From NCBI GenBank assembly GCA_944386485.1, contig CALXBG010000044.1:1-36354 (forward strand): a stretch of DNA of 36,354 bases. The letters run 5' to 3'. The stretch is from an uncultured Pygmaiobacter sp. (lineage in GTDB: Bacteria > Bacillota > Clostridia > Oscillospirales > Ruminococcaceae). Shown piece after piece: positions 1 to 8,213 of this stretch (position 1 is its first letter; the number at the start of each line of letters is the position of its first letter). The notes under the pieces are model-generated. The model was not told where the DNA came from, ran no database searches, and saw only the letters and a program-made list of their open reading frames with translations. The position numbers were made by a program, and so were the translations under genes.

Positions 1-47
1 CCCAGCGGGTAGATCTGATAGAAAACGCTCTCTTCATACCAACTCAT
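1..47 (-). CDS. GH13 alpha-amylase family protein, N-terminal fragment
   Basis: Only the first 15 codons lie inside the window; the gene continues past the left edge. It starts with ATG at 47, and the visible residues are MSWYEESVFYQIYPLG. The stretch VFYQIYPLG is typical of the first beta strand of glycoside hydrolase family 13 enzymes (alpha-amylase, neopullulanase and cyclomaltodextrinase types), which cleave alpha-1,4 glucans or maltodextrins. A GAGG ribosome binding site lies about 6 bases before the ATG. No catalytic residue can be seen, so substrate and location are unknown. The family call is a recognition from a very short stretch and could be wrong in detail. Confidence 0.6.
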   Translation of the reverse strand, partial: MSWYEESVFYQIYPL

Positions 48-109
48 GGATGCCTCGTTTCCCGGCCCCGGCTTGCCGCGGGGGCCGCAATCATTGAAGA
101 CCTGCTCCT

Positions 110-140
110 AGTATAACATATCCCGGCGGCTTTTTTCCAA
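110..140 (-). promoter_or_regulatory. Candidate promoter for the GH13 gene
   Basis: Reading leftward there is an extended -10 (TGT then TATACT at 115-110) and a possible -35 TTGGAA at 140-135, with a long 19-base spacer. The TGn extension would compensate for the spacing. It overlaps the hairpin downstream of cca. Confidence 0.45.
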
Positions 141-151
141 AAACCGCCGGG
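122..151. terminator. Hairpin after cca, possible terminator
   Basis: An 8-bp GC stem (CCCGGCGG with CCGCCGGG) encloses a loop holding a T run and an A run that can extend the pairing. It begins 5 bases beyond the cca stop codon. There is no clear U tract after the stem on the minus strand, so it is not a canonical intrinsic terminator. Confidence 0.4.
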
Positions 152-156
152 AATCT

Positions 157-1509
157 TTATGGCATTTTTGTTACTTCGCGCTCCAGCGCATCGAGCAGCG
201 TTTGCCGTTCGTTTGGAAGGACGCCGTCGAGCACCTGTTCGAGCAGCCGGTGCAGCAGCGCACCGACCTGCGGCCCCTGCGGCACCCCAAGCCGAAGCAG
301 GTCCTGCCCGTTCACCGCAAGCTTGGCAACGGTGAGCTGCCCCTCCTGCTCTATGATCTTTTCTGCCAGCGCGGCGGTAGCGTCGATCATCTCGAGCCGT
401 GCGGCCCGATCCGCCGGGGCCTGGGCCAGGACATCCGCCCGCGCAAGCGCGAGGAGCCGGCGCAGCTGTACCGGACCAAACCGGGAGAGCCGGCGGCGCA
501 CCCAGCGGGTTTCGGGCACAGGACGCAGGTCGTGGAAGCGGACGAGTTCGACCGTTTCCCGGCACAGCTGCCCTTCGGTGTGCAGCCGCTGCAACATCGC
601 CTGCGCCAGCTGGGCGCTCTTCTCCGCGTGGCCGTAAAAATGGCCCACCCCGTCCGCATCCTGCAAAAAGCAGAGCGGCTTGCCCACATCGTGCAGCAGC
701 GCGGCGAGCCGCAAGGTCAGATCCGTGGGATCGGCGGCGCTCAGCGCAGCGAGCGCGTGCTCCCAGACGTCCTTATCATGATGGGGGTTGTGCTGGTCAA
801 ACCCCTTCATCGCCGCGAGCTCGGGCAGCACGACGGCAAAGACCGGCAGATACCGGCGCAGCACCGCTGTGGCCGCCCGGCCGCCCAGCAGCCGGAAGAA
901 TTCCTCCCGCACCCGCTCGGGGGCAATCTGCCGCAGTCCCGCGCGCCGGGCAAAAATCGCCTGCCGGGTCTGCGGTTCCAGCGAAAAATTGCAGACAGCG
1001 GAAAACCGCAGCGCCCGCAGCATCCGCAGCGCGTCCTCGGCAAACCGGTCGTCGGGATTCCCGACGCACCGGATCAGCCCGGACGAGAGGTCTACCTGGC
1101 CGCCGAATGGGTCAAACAGACCCCGCTCAGGATGCCATGCCATCGCGTTGATGGTGAAATCCCGCCGGGCCAGATCCTCCTTGATGCTGCGGACAAACTG
1201 CACCGTCCCCGGCCGCCGCCCATCCTGATAGGCGCCGTCCACCCGGTAGCTGGTCACCTCATAGGGGGTGTGGTCGAAGAAGATGGTCAGGGTACCGTGC
1301 TGCAAACCGGTCTCGACCAGATGCAGGCCGGCAAAGCAGCGCAGCATCTCCTGCGGTGTCGCGGCAGTACACAGGTCCCAGTCGTGGGGCTGCCGGCCGA
1401 GGAGCGTGTCCCGCACACAGCCGCCGACCGCCCACGCTTCATAGCCCGCTGATTCCAGACGATCCAGCAGGGTGAGGACGGCGGGCGGCGGATTAAAACG
1501 CGGTTCCAT
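157..1509 (-). CDS. cca: CCA-adding tRNA nucleotidyltransferase with HD domain
   Basis: A 450-residue protein that adds or repairs the 3-prime CCA end of tRNA. The N-terminal nucleotidyltransferase fold shows AVGGCVRDTLLG followed by HDWDLCT, giving the metal-binding aspartates at about residues 43 and 45, then RRDFTINAMA. A later LLHDVGKP segment marks an HD phosphohydrolase-type domain, as in the HD-containing bacterial Cca branch. I place the start at ATG 1509, seven bases after the coaX stop; the frame stays open to an ATG at 1554 inside coaX, but the family normally begins close to this point. It is the last gene of the rarA-coaBC-coaX-cca operon. The tRNA-Gly in this window already encodes CCA, so repair may be part of its role (inference). 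Confidence 0.95.
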   Translation of the reverse strand: MEPRFNPPPAVLTLLDRLESAGYEAWAVGGCVRDTLLGRQPHDWDLCTAATPQEMLRCFAGLHLVETGLQHGTLTIFFDHTPYEVTSYRVDGAYQDGRRPGTVQFVRSIKEDLARRDFTINAMAWHPERGLFDPFGGQVDLSSGLIRCVGNPDDRFAEDALRMLRALRFSAVCNFSLEPQTRQAIFARRAGLRQIAPERVREEFFRLLGGRAATAVLRRYLPVFAVVLPELAAMKGFDQHNPHHDKDVWEHALAALSAADPTDLTLRLAALLHDVGKPLCFLQDADGVGHFYGHAEKSAQLAQAMLQRLHTEGQLCRETVELVRFHDLRPVPETRWVRRRLSRFGPVQLRRLLALARADVLAQAPADRAARLEMIDATAALAEKIIEQEGQLTVAKLAVNGQDLLRLGVPQGPQVGALLHRLLEQVLDGVLPNERQTLLDALEREVTKMP

Positions 1510-1516
1510 TCCCCGT

Positions 1517-2302
1517 TCAGCCCTGTGCCGGTGCGGCAGGGCGGTTTTTCTCATAGATGATCTTCATGCCCTTAAAGGCGAGATCGGGGTCGTAAAAATC
1601 GATGCAGGAGGTCTCGCGGGAGATCATCCGGCCCAGACCGCCGGTGGCGAGCACTATCATCTGGGTGCCCAGCTCCTCCTTAATCTTGCGGACGATGTAC
1701 TCGACCTGGCCGATGTAGCCGTAGACCAGACCGGACTGCATGCCGTTGACGGTGTTGCGGGCGAGCACCCGGGCGGGCTTGACGATCTCGATCTCGGGCA
1801 GCTTCGCGGTCTGGGACCAGAGGGCCTGGGCCGAGATCTGGATACCCGGGGAGATCACGGTATACTCAAAGACGCCGTCGGCCGAGACATAGTCGTAGGT
1901 GGTGGCGGTGCCGAAGTCGAGCACCAGACAGGCCTTTTTGTAGGTGTGATAGGCCGCCGCGACGTTGACGATCCGGTCGGCGCCGGTCTCGCGGGGATTA
2001 TCGCCCCCCATCCGGATGCCGGTCTTGATGCCGGGGCCGATGATGAGCGGGGTGACCGAGAAATACCGGCGCAGCGCGCTGGTCAGCGAGTGCATTACCT
2101 TGGGCACCACGCTCGAGACGACCGCGTCCTCGATCGCGTCCAGCGGGATGCCGCGGGCCATCAGAAAGTTGCAGATCGCAACCCCCAGTTCGTCCGAAGT
2201 GCGGGGGGCCTTGGTGGTCATCCGGAAGGTGGCCCGCAGCTCGTCCCCGTCAAATACGCCCAGCGTAATATTGGTGTTCCCGACGTCAATGGTCATTAAC
2301 AT
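1517..2302 (-). CDS. coaX: Type III pantothenate kinase
   Basis: This 261-residue protein phosphorylates pantothenate, the first step of coenzyme A synthesis. The N-terminal IDVGNTNITLGVF is the ASKHA phosphate-binding loop of CoaX; GADRIVN and the DFGTATT segment are the family's other ATP and pantothenate-site motifs. Length matches the family. The ATG at 2302 has a GAGG site about 9 bases upstream; a second ATG two codons later is less well spaced. The coaBC stop lies 3 bases upstream and cca starts 7 bases downstream, so the three are surely cotranscribed. Type III kinases characterised so far are not feedback-inhibited by CoA and need a monovalent cation (family knowledge). Confidence 0.96.
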   Translation of the reverse strand: MLMTIDVGNTNITLGVFDGDELRATFRMTTKAPRTSDELGVAICNFLMARGIPLDAIEDAVVSSVVPKVMHSLTSALRRYFSVTPLIIGPGIKTGIRMGGDNPRETGADRIVNVAAAYHTYKKACLVLDFGTATTYDYVSADGVFEYTVISPGIQISAQALWSQTAKLPEIEIVKPARVLARNTVNGMQSGLVYGYIGQVEYIVRKIKEELGTQMIVLATGGLGRMISRETSCIDFYDPDLAFKGMKIIYEKNRPAAPAQG

Positions 2303-2305
2303 GGT

Positions 2306-3508
2306 TTAGTTTCCTCTCTTTTTCTCGAGTATTGAAAGGCAGCGGGTCAGAACCTCCCGCGCGACCTCTTCTTTGTCCATCAGCTCCAACGGCTCGGCGC
2401 CCTCTCTGGTCAGCAGGGTAACCCGGTTGGTGTCGGTACCAAAGCCGGCCCCGGCGTCCCGCAGGCTGTTCGCCACAATCATATCGGCGTTCTTGCCCTC
2501 GAGCTTTTTGCGGGCATTTTCCAGCAGGTTCTGGGTCTCCATCGCAAAGCCGCAGAGCACCTGGTCGGGCCGGGCGGCCTGTCCCAGCGATTTGAGGATG
2601 TCCTCGGTGCGCTGCAGCGCGAGGTTCAGCTCCCCGTCCCCTTTTTTCAGCTTCTCATCGCTGGTGACGGCGAAGGTGTAATCCGCCACCGCCGCGGCCT
2701 TGATGGTGATGTCCTGCTCGGGGAAGGCGCCCTTGACCGCCGCCGCCATCTCGGCAGCCGAGCGGATTGGCACCATCCGTACCCCACGCACCGGGGCAAG
2801 CGCGACCGGCCCGCTGACCAGCGTGACCTCGGCGCCGAGGTTGCGCGCCTGCCGCGCCAGCGCATAGCCCATCTTGCCGGTGGAGTGGTTGGTCAAAAAC
2901 CGAACCGGGTCCATGCTCTCCTGGGTCGGCCCGGCGGTGACGAGCACCTTGCACCCGGCCAAGGGCTTCGGGCTGAGCAGCTCCTCGATATAATCGGCGA
3001 TCTCCTCCGGCTCGGCCAGCCGGCCCTTGCCGACGTCCCCGCAGGCGAGCAGCCCGTCGGCGGCATCGAGGAAGGCCATTCCCCGGCCGCGCAGCGTCTC
3101 GATGTTCTGTTGGGTTGCAGGGTTTTCCAGCATACCGGTGTTCATCGCCGGGCAGATCAGCTTTTTGCAGCGGCAGGCCAAAAAAGTGGTGGTCAGCATG
3201 TCGTCCGCAATGCCGCAGGCGAACTTCGCGATCACGTTCGCGGTCGCCGGCGCGACGACAAAGAGGTCGGCTTTCTGGGCCAGCGCGACATGCTGGACGT
3301 TATATTCAAAGTTGCGGTCGAAGGTATCAACGCTGACCCGGTTGCCGCTGAGGGTTTCAAAGGTCAGCGGGCTGACAAACTCGGTCGCGTTTTTGGTCAT
3401 CAATACATGGATCTCATAGCCCCGCTTGTGCAGCATGCTGGTCAGCGCGGCGGCCTTGTAGGCCGCGATGCCGCCGCTGACCCCAAGGGCGATCACCTTA
3501 TTGCTCAT
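2306..3508 (-). CDS. coaBC: Bifunctional phosphopantothenoylcysteine decarboxylase / phosphopantothenate-cysteine ligase
   Basis: A 400-residue fusion that joins cysteine to 4-phosphopantothenate (CoaB half, C-terminal) and decarboxylates the product to phosphopantetheine (CoaC half, N-terminal, FMN-dependent). The CoaC half shows GVSGGIAAYKA near the start, the catalytic-histidine region VQHVALA and the substrate-clamp motif PAMNTGML. The CoaB half shows VTAGPTQE, NHSTGKMG and KLKKGDG. ATG 3508 is preceded by a GAAGGGAG site and overlaps the end of rarA by 11 bases. The frame stays open further upstream, but that part is rarA sequence in another frame. It feeds from CoaX in the same operon. 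Confidence 0.96.
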   Translation of the reverse strand: MSNKVIALGVSGGIAAYKAAALTSMLHKRGYEIHVLMTKNATEFVSPLTFETLSGNRVSVDTFDRNFEYNVQHVALAQKADLFVVAPATANVIAKFACGIADDMLTTTFLACRCKKLICPAMNTGMLENPATQQNIETLRGRGMAFLDAADGLLACGDVGKGRLAEPEEIADYIEELLSPKPLAGCKVLVTAGPTQESMDPVRFLTNHSTGKMGYALARQARNLGAEVTLVSGPVALAPVRGVRMVPIRSAAEMAAAVKGAFPEQDITIKAAAVADYTFAVTSDEKLKKGDGELNLALQRTEDILKSLGQAARPDQVLCGFAMETQNLLENARKKLEGKNADMIVANSLRDAGAGFGTDTNRVTLLTREGAEPLELMDKEEVAREVLTRCLSILEKKRGN

Positions 3509-4874
3509 CTTGTTCTTCTCCCTTCCCGGACTGTTTCTTCTTCCGCTCAAGCGCCGCGCGCCGCTCGGCGCGCCAGGCGTCAATCTGCTGTTTGCGCTGG
3601 CGCACCCGCGCCTCCGCCCCCTCGTCGGTCGGGTTGTAATACACCCGGCCCCGCAGCGATTCGGGCAGGCACTCCATCGCGGTCAGTTTTTCCTCGGTAT
3701 CGTGCGCGTACTCATACCCCTCGCCGTAATGCAGCTGTTTCATCAGCCGGGTCGGCGCGTTGCGAAGGTGCAGCGGCACCGGCTCGGCGAGCATCTTCTG
3801 TGCGTCCCGCTTTGCCCGCTCATAGGCGAGGTAGACCGCGTTGGAGCGGGGAGCCAGCGAGAGGAAGATCACCGCGTGGGCCAGATGGACGCTGCACTCG
3901 GGCATCCCGATGAAGTGGCAGGCCTGATAGGCGGCGACGGTGATCTCGAGCGCCCGGCTGTCGGCCATGCCGACGTCCTCGCAGGCGAACCGCACCAGCC
4001 GCCGTGCGATGTAGAGCGGGTCCTCTCCCCCCTCCAGCATCCGGGCCAGCCAGTAGACCGCGGCGTCGGCGTCGCTGTTTCGCATCGACTTGTGCAGCGC
4101 CGAGATGAGGTTGTAGTGTTCCTCCCCGTTCTTGTCATAGAGCAGCGACCGCTTGCCGACACATTGGCGGACGATCTCGGGGGTGACCTGAATCCCCGTT
4201 TCGGTCTGCTTGCCGTTGAGCACCGCCATCTCAAGGGTGTTCAGCGCGGTGCGGGCGTCCCCGTTGGCAAAGGTGGCGATCAGCGCCAGCTCGTTTTCCC
4301 CCATCTCGACCCGCTGGTTGCCAAACCCCCGCGGGTCGCCCAGCGCCCGGCGCAGCAGCCGGACCATTTCCTCCTCGGACAGGGCCTGCAGCACAAACAC
4401 CTTGCAGCGGGAGAGCAGCGCCGAGTTGACCTCAAACGAGGGGTTTTCGGTTGTCGCGCCGATCAGCACGATACTCCCCTTCTCCACAAAGGGCAAAAAC
4501 GCGTCCTGCTGGGCCTTGTTGAACCGGTGAATCTCGTCCACAAACAGGATGGTTTTCCGCCCCATCCGCCGCGCCGACTCGGCCTCGTCCATGACCTTGC
4601 GGATCTCCTTGATGCCGCTGGTCACCGCCGAAAAGTCGACAAACCGCGCCCGGGTGCGCCGGGCAATGATCCGCGCGAGGGTGGTCTTGCCCACCCCGGG
4701 CGGACCCCAGAAGATCATCGAGGGCACCTCGTCCCGGTCGATCAGCCGGCGCAGGATGCCGCCCTCGGCCAGCAGATGGCGCTGCCCCTCAAACTCCTCG
4801 AGGGTCTGCGGGCGCAGCCGACTGGCCAGCGGGCTGGCCGGGATTTGATCCTCAAACAGGGTCGGCTGTTCCAC
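3498..4874 (-). CDS. rarA: Replication-associated recombination AAA+ ATPase RarA (MgsA)
   Basis: A clamp-loader-like AAA+ protein of 458 residues that acts at stalled replication forks. Walker A is GPPGVGKT (about residues 57-64) and Walker B is FVDEIHRF (about 111-118), followed by sensor 1 in GATTENPS. The C-terminal half holds the family's tetramerisation region (YWLARMLEGGEDPLYIARR). The start is GTG. A GTG at 4883 would abut the ribosome binding site, whereas the one at 4874 sits 6 bases after GGGAGGTG, so I prefer 4874. It is the first gene of the operon with coaBC; a TAAAAT -10 lies upstream near 4905 with a poor -35. Confidence 0.95.
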   Translation of the reverse strand: MEQPTLFEDQIPASPLASRLRPQTLEEFEGQRHLLAEGGILRRLIDRDEVPSMIFWGPPGVGKTTLARIIARRTRARFVDFSAVTSGIKEIRKVMDEAESARRMGRKTILFVDEIHRFNKAQQDAFLPFVEKGSIVLIGATTENPSFEVNSALLSRCKVFVLQALSEEEMVRLLRRALGDPRGFGNQRVEMGENELALIATFANGDARTALNTLEMAVLNGKQTETGIQVTPEIVRQCVGKRSLLYDKNGEEHYNLISALHKSMRNSDADAAVYWLARMLEGGEDPLYIARRLVRFACEDVGMADSRALEITVAAYQACHFIGMPECSVHLAHAVIFLSLAPRSNAVYLAYERAKRDAQKMLAEPVPLHLRNAPTRLMKQLHYGEGYEYAHDTEEKLTAMECLPESLRGRVYYNPTDEGAEARVRQRKQQIDAWRAERRAALERKKKQSGKGEEQDEQ

Positions 4875-5081
4875 ACCACTCACCTCCCGATCGTTTCCTT
4901 GCTCTATTTTACACTTTTTGCGCTGCTAAAAAAAGACTTTTTGCGGATTCTTTTGCCATTTTGCCGCCTGCGCCCCTTTCCCTTTTCGCCGTTTGGGTGT
5001 ATGATATTTTCAAAGAGAACGGGCATCTTTGCCCGGATTTTGGATACACTCTTGTTACCTGTATTTCAGGGGGATTACAGT

Positions 5082-5639
5082 ATGAAAAAACTGAAATTTT
5101 TGGATGAATTTGCCACCCTCGCGCTGGCGGGGATTCTGCTGGGACTGGTGCTGCTGATCTGGCCCACCCTTTCGGGCAAGCTGATCTGCTATGCGCTGGC
5201 CGTGGCGCTGGCCGCCTACGGCGTTTACCGGATCGTCTGTTATTTTACTCGGGACCTGCTGCTGACCATGCTGCGCCGGGACTTCGCGGCGGGGCTGGTC
5301 TCCCTGATCGGCGCGTTCTTTCTTCTGATGCGCCCCGAGCTGCTGATCTCGCTGCTGCCGGTCCTGTTCGGGCTTGCGCTGCTTTTGGGTGCGGTCAGCG
5401 GGGTGCAGGCCGGCTTCGACCTGCGGCGGATGGAGGACAACCGGTGGTACGCGCCGCTCGTCGCCGCCGCAATACAGGGGATCCTCGGCGGGGTGATTCT
5501 GGCAAACCCCTTCGCCACCGCGATGGTGCTCATGCGGTTCATCGGCGCTTCGCTGTTGGTGGAGGGGGTCTTTGAACTGGTTTTCTCGCTGCTGGTGCGC
5601 CAGCGGCAGAAGAGCTATTTCCCCTCCGATGAGGACTAA
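5082..5639 (+). CDS. DUF308/HdeD-like multi-pass membrane protein
   Basis: A 185-residue, strongly hydrophobic protein with about six predicted membrane segments arranged as helical pairs, as in the HdeD/DUF308 family. Segments include LALAGILLGLVLLIW, ICYALAVALAAYGVY, LVSLIGAFFLL and LLISLLPVLFGLALLLGAV. The family includes the acid-resistance membrane protein HdeD of E. coli, but its biochemical function is unknown. I set the start at ATG 5082, seven bases after CAGGGGG. The same frame runs open far upstream, but that part is antisense to rarA. A small hairpin (CGGGCA with TGCCCG, about 5022-5037) lies in the leader. It ends at the terminator shared with the convergent hydrolase gene. Confidence 0.85.
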   Translation: MKKLKFLDEFATLALAGILLGLVLLIWPTLSGKLICYALAVALAAYGVYRIVCYFTRDLLLTMLRRDFAAGLVSLIGAFFLLMRPELLISLLPVLFGLALLLGAVSGVQAGFDLRRMEDNRWYAPLVAAAIQGILGGVILANPFATAMVLMRFIGASLLVEGVFELVFSLLVRQRQKSYFPSDED

Positions 5640-5645
5640 AACGGC

Positions 5646-5678
5646 AAAAAGAGAGCAGGTTCCCTGCTCTCTTTTTTT
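5646..5678. terminator. Bidirectional intrinsic terminator
   Basis: Stem GAGAGCAGG with CCTGCTCTC around a 3-base loop, with A residues before and seven T after. It can end transcription both of the membrane protein gene and of the convergent hydrolase. Confidence 0.93.
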
Positions 5679-5680
5679 GT

Positions 5681-7012
5681 TCAAAAACCCTGTTTTTTGA
5701 GCTCCCGCACAAGGTCGAGATAAAACTGACGCACATCAAAACCGGGGATATTCTCCCGGTTGAGGTCGACCATATCCCCGTGAGAAACGCCACGGGCGGC
5801 GGCGCGCACCAGCGAAAACCGCGCGCCCCATGCCATTGAATCGACCGCCACAAGACCGTCGTTCTCCCCGTCATAGTGTTTTACCAGCGGATAGGTCAGA
5901 TTAAGGGGGAACCGGCCGCCGCGTGCGCGTGGCAGTACCGACCCGACGCTCTGATAGTACACCCCGGCTGCGTCGGGGGTATTCTCGTTGAATGCGGCGC
6001 AGGCCGAAGCAGTCAGGTCCCGCACCGCAGCCATAAAGTCCGGTTTTTCATCCCCGATCCGCCGCGCGATCCCATTATACCTGCGCGCGACAAACCATTG
6101 CACACCGCGGGGGATCCTGTGCAGCAGCACCTCGGCGAACAGGCAGCCGCGGTGCGGGGTGTTGATGGTGGTCAACGAGGCGACCTTATCCGCCGCGCCG
6201 GCATGGGCGATCGCATAACGGCAGTCGAGCCCACCCTTGGAATGGGCGATGACATTCACCTTTCTGCAACCGGTCTGTGCGATAATTTCATCAATCCGCC
6301 GTGCCAGTTCCCTGCCGCTGTCGGCCACCGAAAGCGCGGATTGTTGACGACCATAATAAACCGCCGCACCGTGCCGCTTGAGGGCGGCGGGAATCCTGCC
6401 CCAGTAGTTGATCAGCGCAAAGTCCCGAAAAAACACCCCATGCACCAGCAAAATCGGATATCGGGTAGCGCAGTCGGCGGCCGCAGCAGGGGTTTGATCC
6501 AGTTCCAGTCGCCGGCGCTCGTCGGCGATCTCCTGCCGCAGAACCCGCAGCATCCGAAAAAGCGCCCACAGATGCAATAGCGGAATCGGACCGCAGAGCG
6601 CACCGATCACCCGCCAGCGGATGCCCAGCTGCACCGAGGTCAGATAGACCCGCAGCATCCCGTTCCAGAACAACACCGCGAGCAGCAGCACCGCGAGCAG
6701 CAGCTGACACACCACCGCCACCGAATTTGGCCCGGCCCGCCAGAGCCACAGAAGGCCGAAGAGGATCGTGCCCGCCGTCACCGCGAGAAAAAAGCAAAGC
6801 AGCCGCACGCCGCTCTCCAGCACCGCGAGCCGCGCCGAAAGACAGTCGTGCGGGGGAAGCTGAAGATTGAGCAGTACAAAGATCACGCTGAGGCACAAAA
6901 AGACCGGCAGCCAAAAGTGCAGATGCAGCCATTGAAAAATCGCGTAGCTGTCAACAATCCCCCACAGCAGCAGCGCCTGTGCCCAGAACTGCTGGCGTTT
7001 TCGGTTGTTCAT
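5681..7012 (-). CDS. Membrane-anchored alpha/beta hydrolase, lipase-like
   Basis: A 443-residue protein. The first 150 residues hold about four or five hydrophobic segments (about 12-30, 34-50, 70-91, 98-118, 134-152), followed by a soluble alpha/beta hydrolase domain. That domain has the oxyanion segment PILLVHGVFF (about 186-195), the nucleophile elbow AHSKGG (Ser about 258), an Asp in GENDGLVAV (about 385) and a His in GVSHGDM (about 411), giving a full Ser-Asp-His triad. The arrangement resembles triacylglycerol lipases and PGAP1-like esterases; the substrate is unknown. ATG 7012 has AGGGAGGA upstream. It has its own promoter and appears monocistronic. Confidence 0.85.
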   Translation of the reverse strand: MNNRKRQQFWAQALLLWGIVDSYAIFQWLHLHFWLPVFLCLSVIFVLLNLQLPPHDCLSARLAVLESGVRLLCFFLAVTAGTILFGLLWLWRAGPNSVAVVCQLLLAVLLLAVLFWNGMLRVYLTSVQLGIRWRVIGALCGPIPLLHLWALFRMLRVLRQEIADERRRLELDQTPAAAADCATRYPILLVHGVFFRDFALINYWGRIPAALKRHGAAVYYGRQQSALSVADSGRELARRIDEIIAQTGCRKVNVIAHSKGGLDCRYAIAHAGAADKVASLTTINTPHRGCLFAEVLLHRIPRGVQWFVARRYNGIARRIGDEKPDFMAAVRDLTASACAAFNENTPDAAGVYYQSVGSVLPRARGGRFPLNLTYPLVKHYDGENDGLVAVDSMAWGARFSLVRAAARGVSHGDMVDLNRENIPGFDVRQFYLDLVRELKKQGF

Positions 7013-7039
7013 TGCCGGTTCCTCCCTTTCTCTGTCTTC

Positions 7040-7068
7040 AGTTTAATTCGTCCTCCATCGCAAATCAA
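7040..7068 (-). promoter_or_regulatory. SigA-type promoter for the lipase-like gene
   Basis: Reading leftward: -35 TTGATT (7068-7063), 17-base spacer, -10 TAAACT (7045-7040). Confidence 0.6.
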
Positions 7069-7166
7069 GAACGTTTTCTGCCCGCATGGCATTTTCTTTT
7101 CCGGGCCGTCGTGATAAAATAAGAAAAAATTCCCGCAAGGGATGGGATTCGAGGGGGTAATTCAGG

Positions 7167-8189
7167 ATGGCAAAGATGACCTTGGGTCGAACGGGTCTGG
7201 CGGTCGAGCAGAGCGGCTTTGGTGCGCTGCCGATCCAGCGGATCTCCGAGGCAGAGGCGGTGCATCTGCTGCGAAAGGCCTATGAGGGCGGTATGAACTA
7301 TTTCGACACCGCCCGCGCCTACACCGACAGCGAACAGAAGGTCGGCGCAGCCTTTGCGGGGATGCGGGACAAGGTGATCATCGCGACCAAGACAATGGCG
7401 ACGACGGTCGAGGGGTTCTGGAAGGATCTTGAGGAGAGCCTGCGGCTGCTGCAGACCGACTATATCGATGTCTACCAGTTTCACAACCCGTCCTTCTGCC
7501 CGAAGCCGGGGGATGAAAGCGGGCTGTACGACGCAATGCTCGAGGCCCAGCGGCAGGGCAAAGTGCGGTTCATCGGCTTTACCAACCACCGGCTGGACGT
7601 CGCGCATGAGGCGATCGACTCGGGGCTATACGATGTTCTGATGTTCCCTTACAGCTACATCAGCTCGGACAAGGAGCTGGCGGTGGCCGACGCCTGCCTG
7701 AAGGCGGGGATGGGCTTTGTCGCGATGAAGGCGCTGTGCGGCGGTCTGATTATGAACGGCCGGGCGGCGAGCGGCTGGATCGCGCAGCACGAGGGGGTTC
7801 TGCCGATCTGGGGCATTCAGCGCGAGCGGGAGCTGGACGAGTTCCTCGCCGGGATTCCCACCCCGCCGGTACTGGACGGGGAGCTGCTGGCGGTGATCGA
7901 AAAGGATCGCCGCGAACTGCAAGGAGATTTCTGCCGCGGCTGCGGCTACTGCATGCCCTGCCCGATGGGCATCCAGATCAACAGCTGCGCGCGCGCCTCG
8001 GTGATGATGCGCCGCGCCCCTGCGATCAACTTCCTCTGCGAAGAGGGACAGGCGATGATGAAAAAGATCGAGGACTGCATCGGCTGCGGACAATGCGCTG
8101 CGAAATGCCCCTACGGGCTGAACACCCCCGAGCTGCTGCGGCGCAACTATGAGGACTTTAAGGAAGTTCTGGCGGGCAAACCGCTGTAA
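7167..8189 (+). CDS. Aldo/keto reductase with C-terminal 4Fe-4S domain
   Basis: A 340-residue fusion of an aldo/keto reductase barrel and a ferredoxin-like tail. The barrel keeps the full catalytic tetrad: Asp47 and Tyr52 in FDTARAYTDSE, Lys75 in IATKT and His106 in QFHNP. The tail has a first cysteine cluster at 256, 259, 262 and 265 (CRGCGYCMPCP) and a second at 304, 307, 310 and 314 (CIGCGQCAAKCP), enough for one or two iron-sulfur clusters. Members of this family are common in anaerobes; their electron partners and substrates are mostly unknown. The start ATG follows GAGGGGG. A TAAAAT -10 lies at 7115-7120 with a poor -35. It probably forms an operon with the next gene, 24 bases downstream. 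Confidence 0.93.
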   Translation: MAKMTLGRTGLAVEQSGFGALPIQRISEAEAVHLLRKAYEGGMNYFDTARAYTDSEQKVGAAFAGMRDKVIIATKTMATTVEGFWKDLEESLRLLQTDYIDVYQFHNPSFCPKPGDESGLYDAMLEAQRQGKVRFIGFTNHRLDVAHEAIDSGLYDVLMFPYSYISSDKELAVADACLKAGMGFVAMKALCGGLIMNGRAASGWIAQHEGVLPIWGIQRERELDEFLAGIPTPPVLDGELLAVIEKDRRELQGDFCRGCGYCMPCPMGIQINSCARASVMMRRAPAINFLCEEGQAMMKKIEDCIGCGQCAAKCPYGLNTPELLRRNYEDFKEVLAGKPL

Positions 8190-8213
8190 ATCATATCAAA
8201 ACGGAGGACCACC

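Noticed and set aside
1510-1554. Upstream ATG for cca at 1554
   Set aside because: It lies inside coaX, adds residues foreign to the family and has no better ribosome binding site than ATG 1509.
3468-5081. Long plus-strand open frame before the DUF308-like gene
   Set aside because: It is the antisense shadow of rarA in GC-rich DNA; only the part from ATG 5082, with its own ribosome binding site and membrane segments, is credible.
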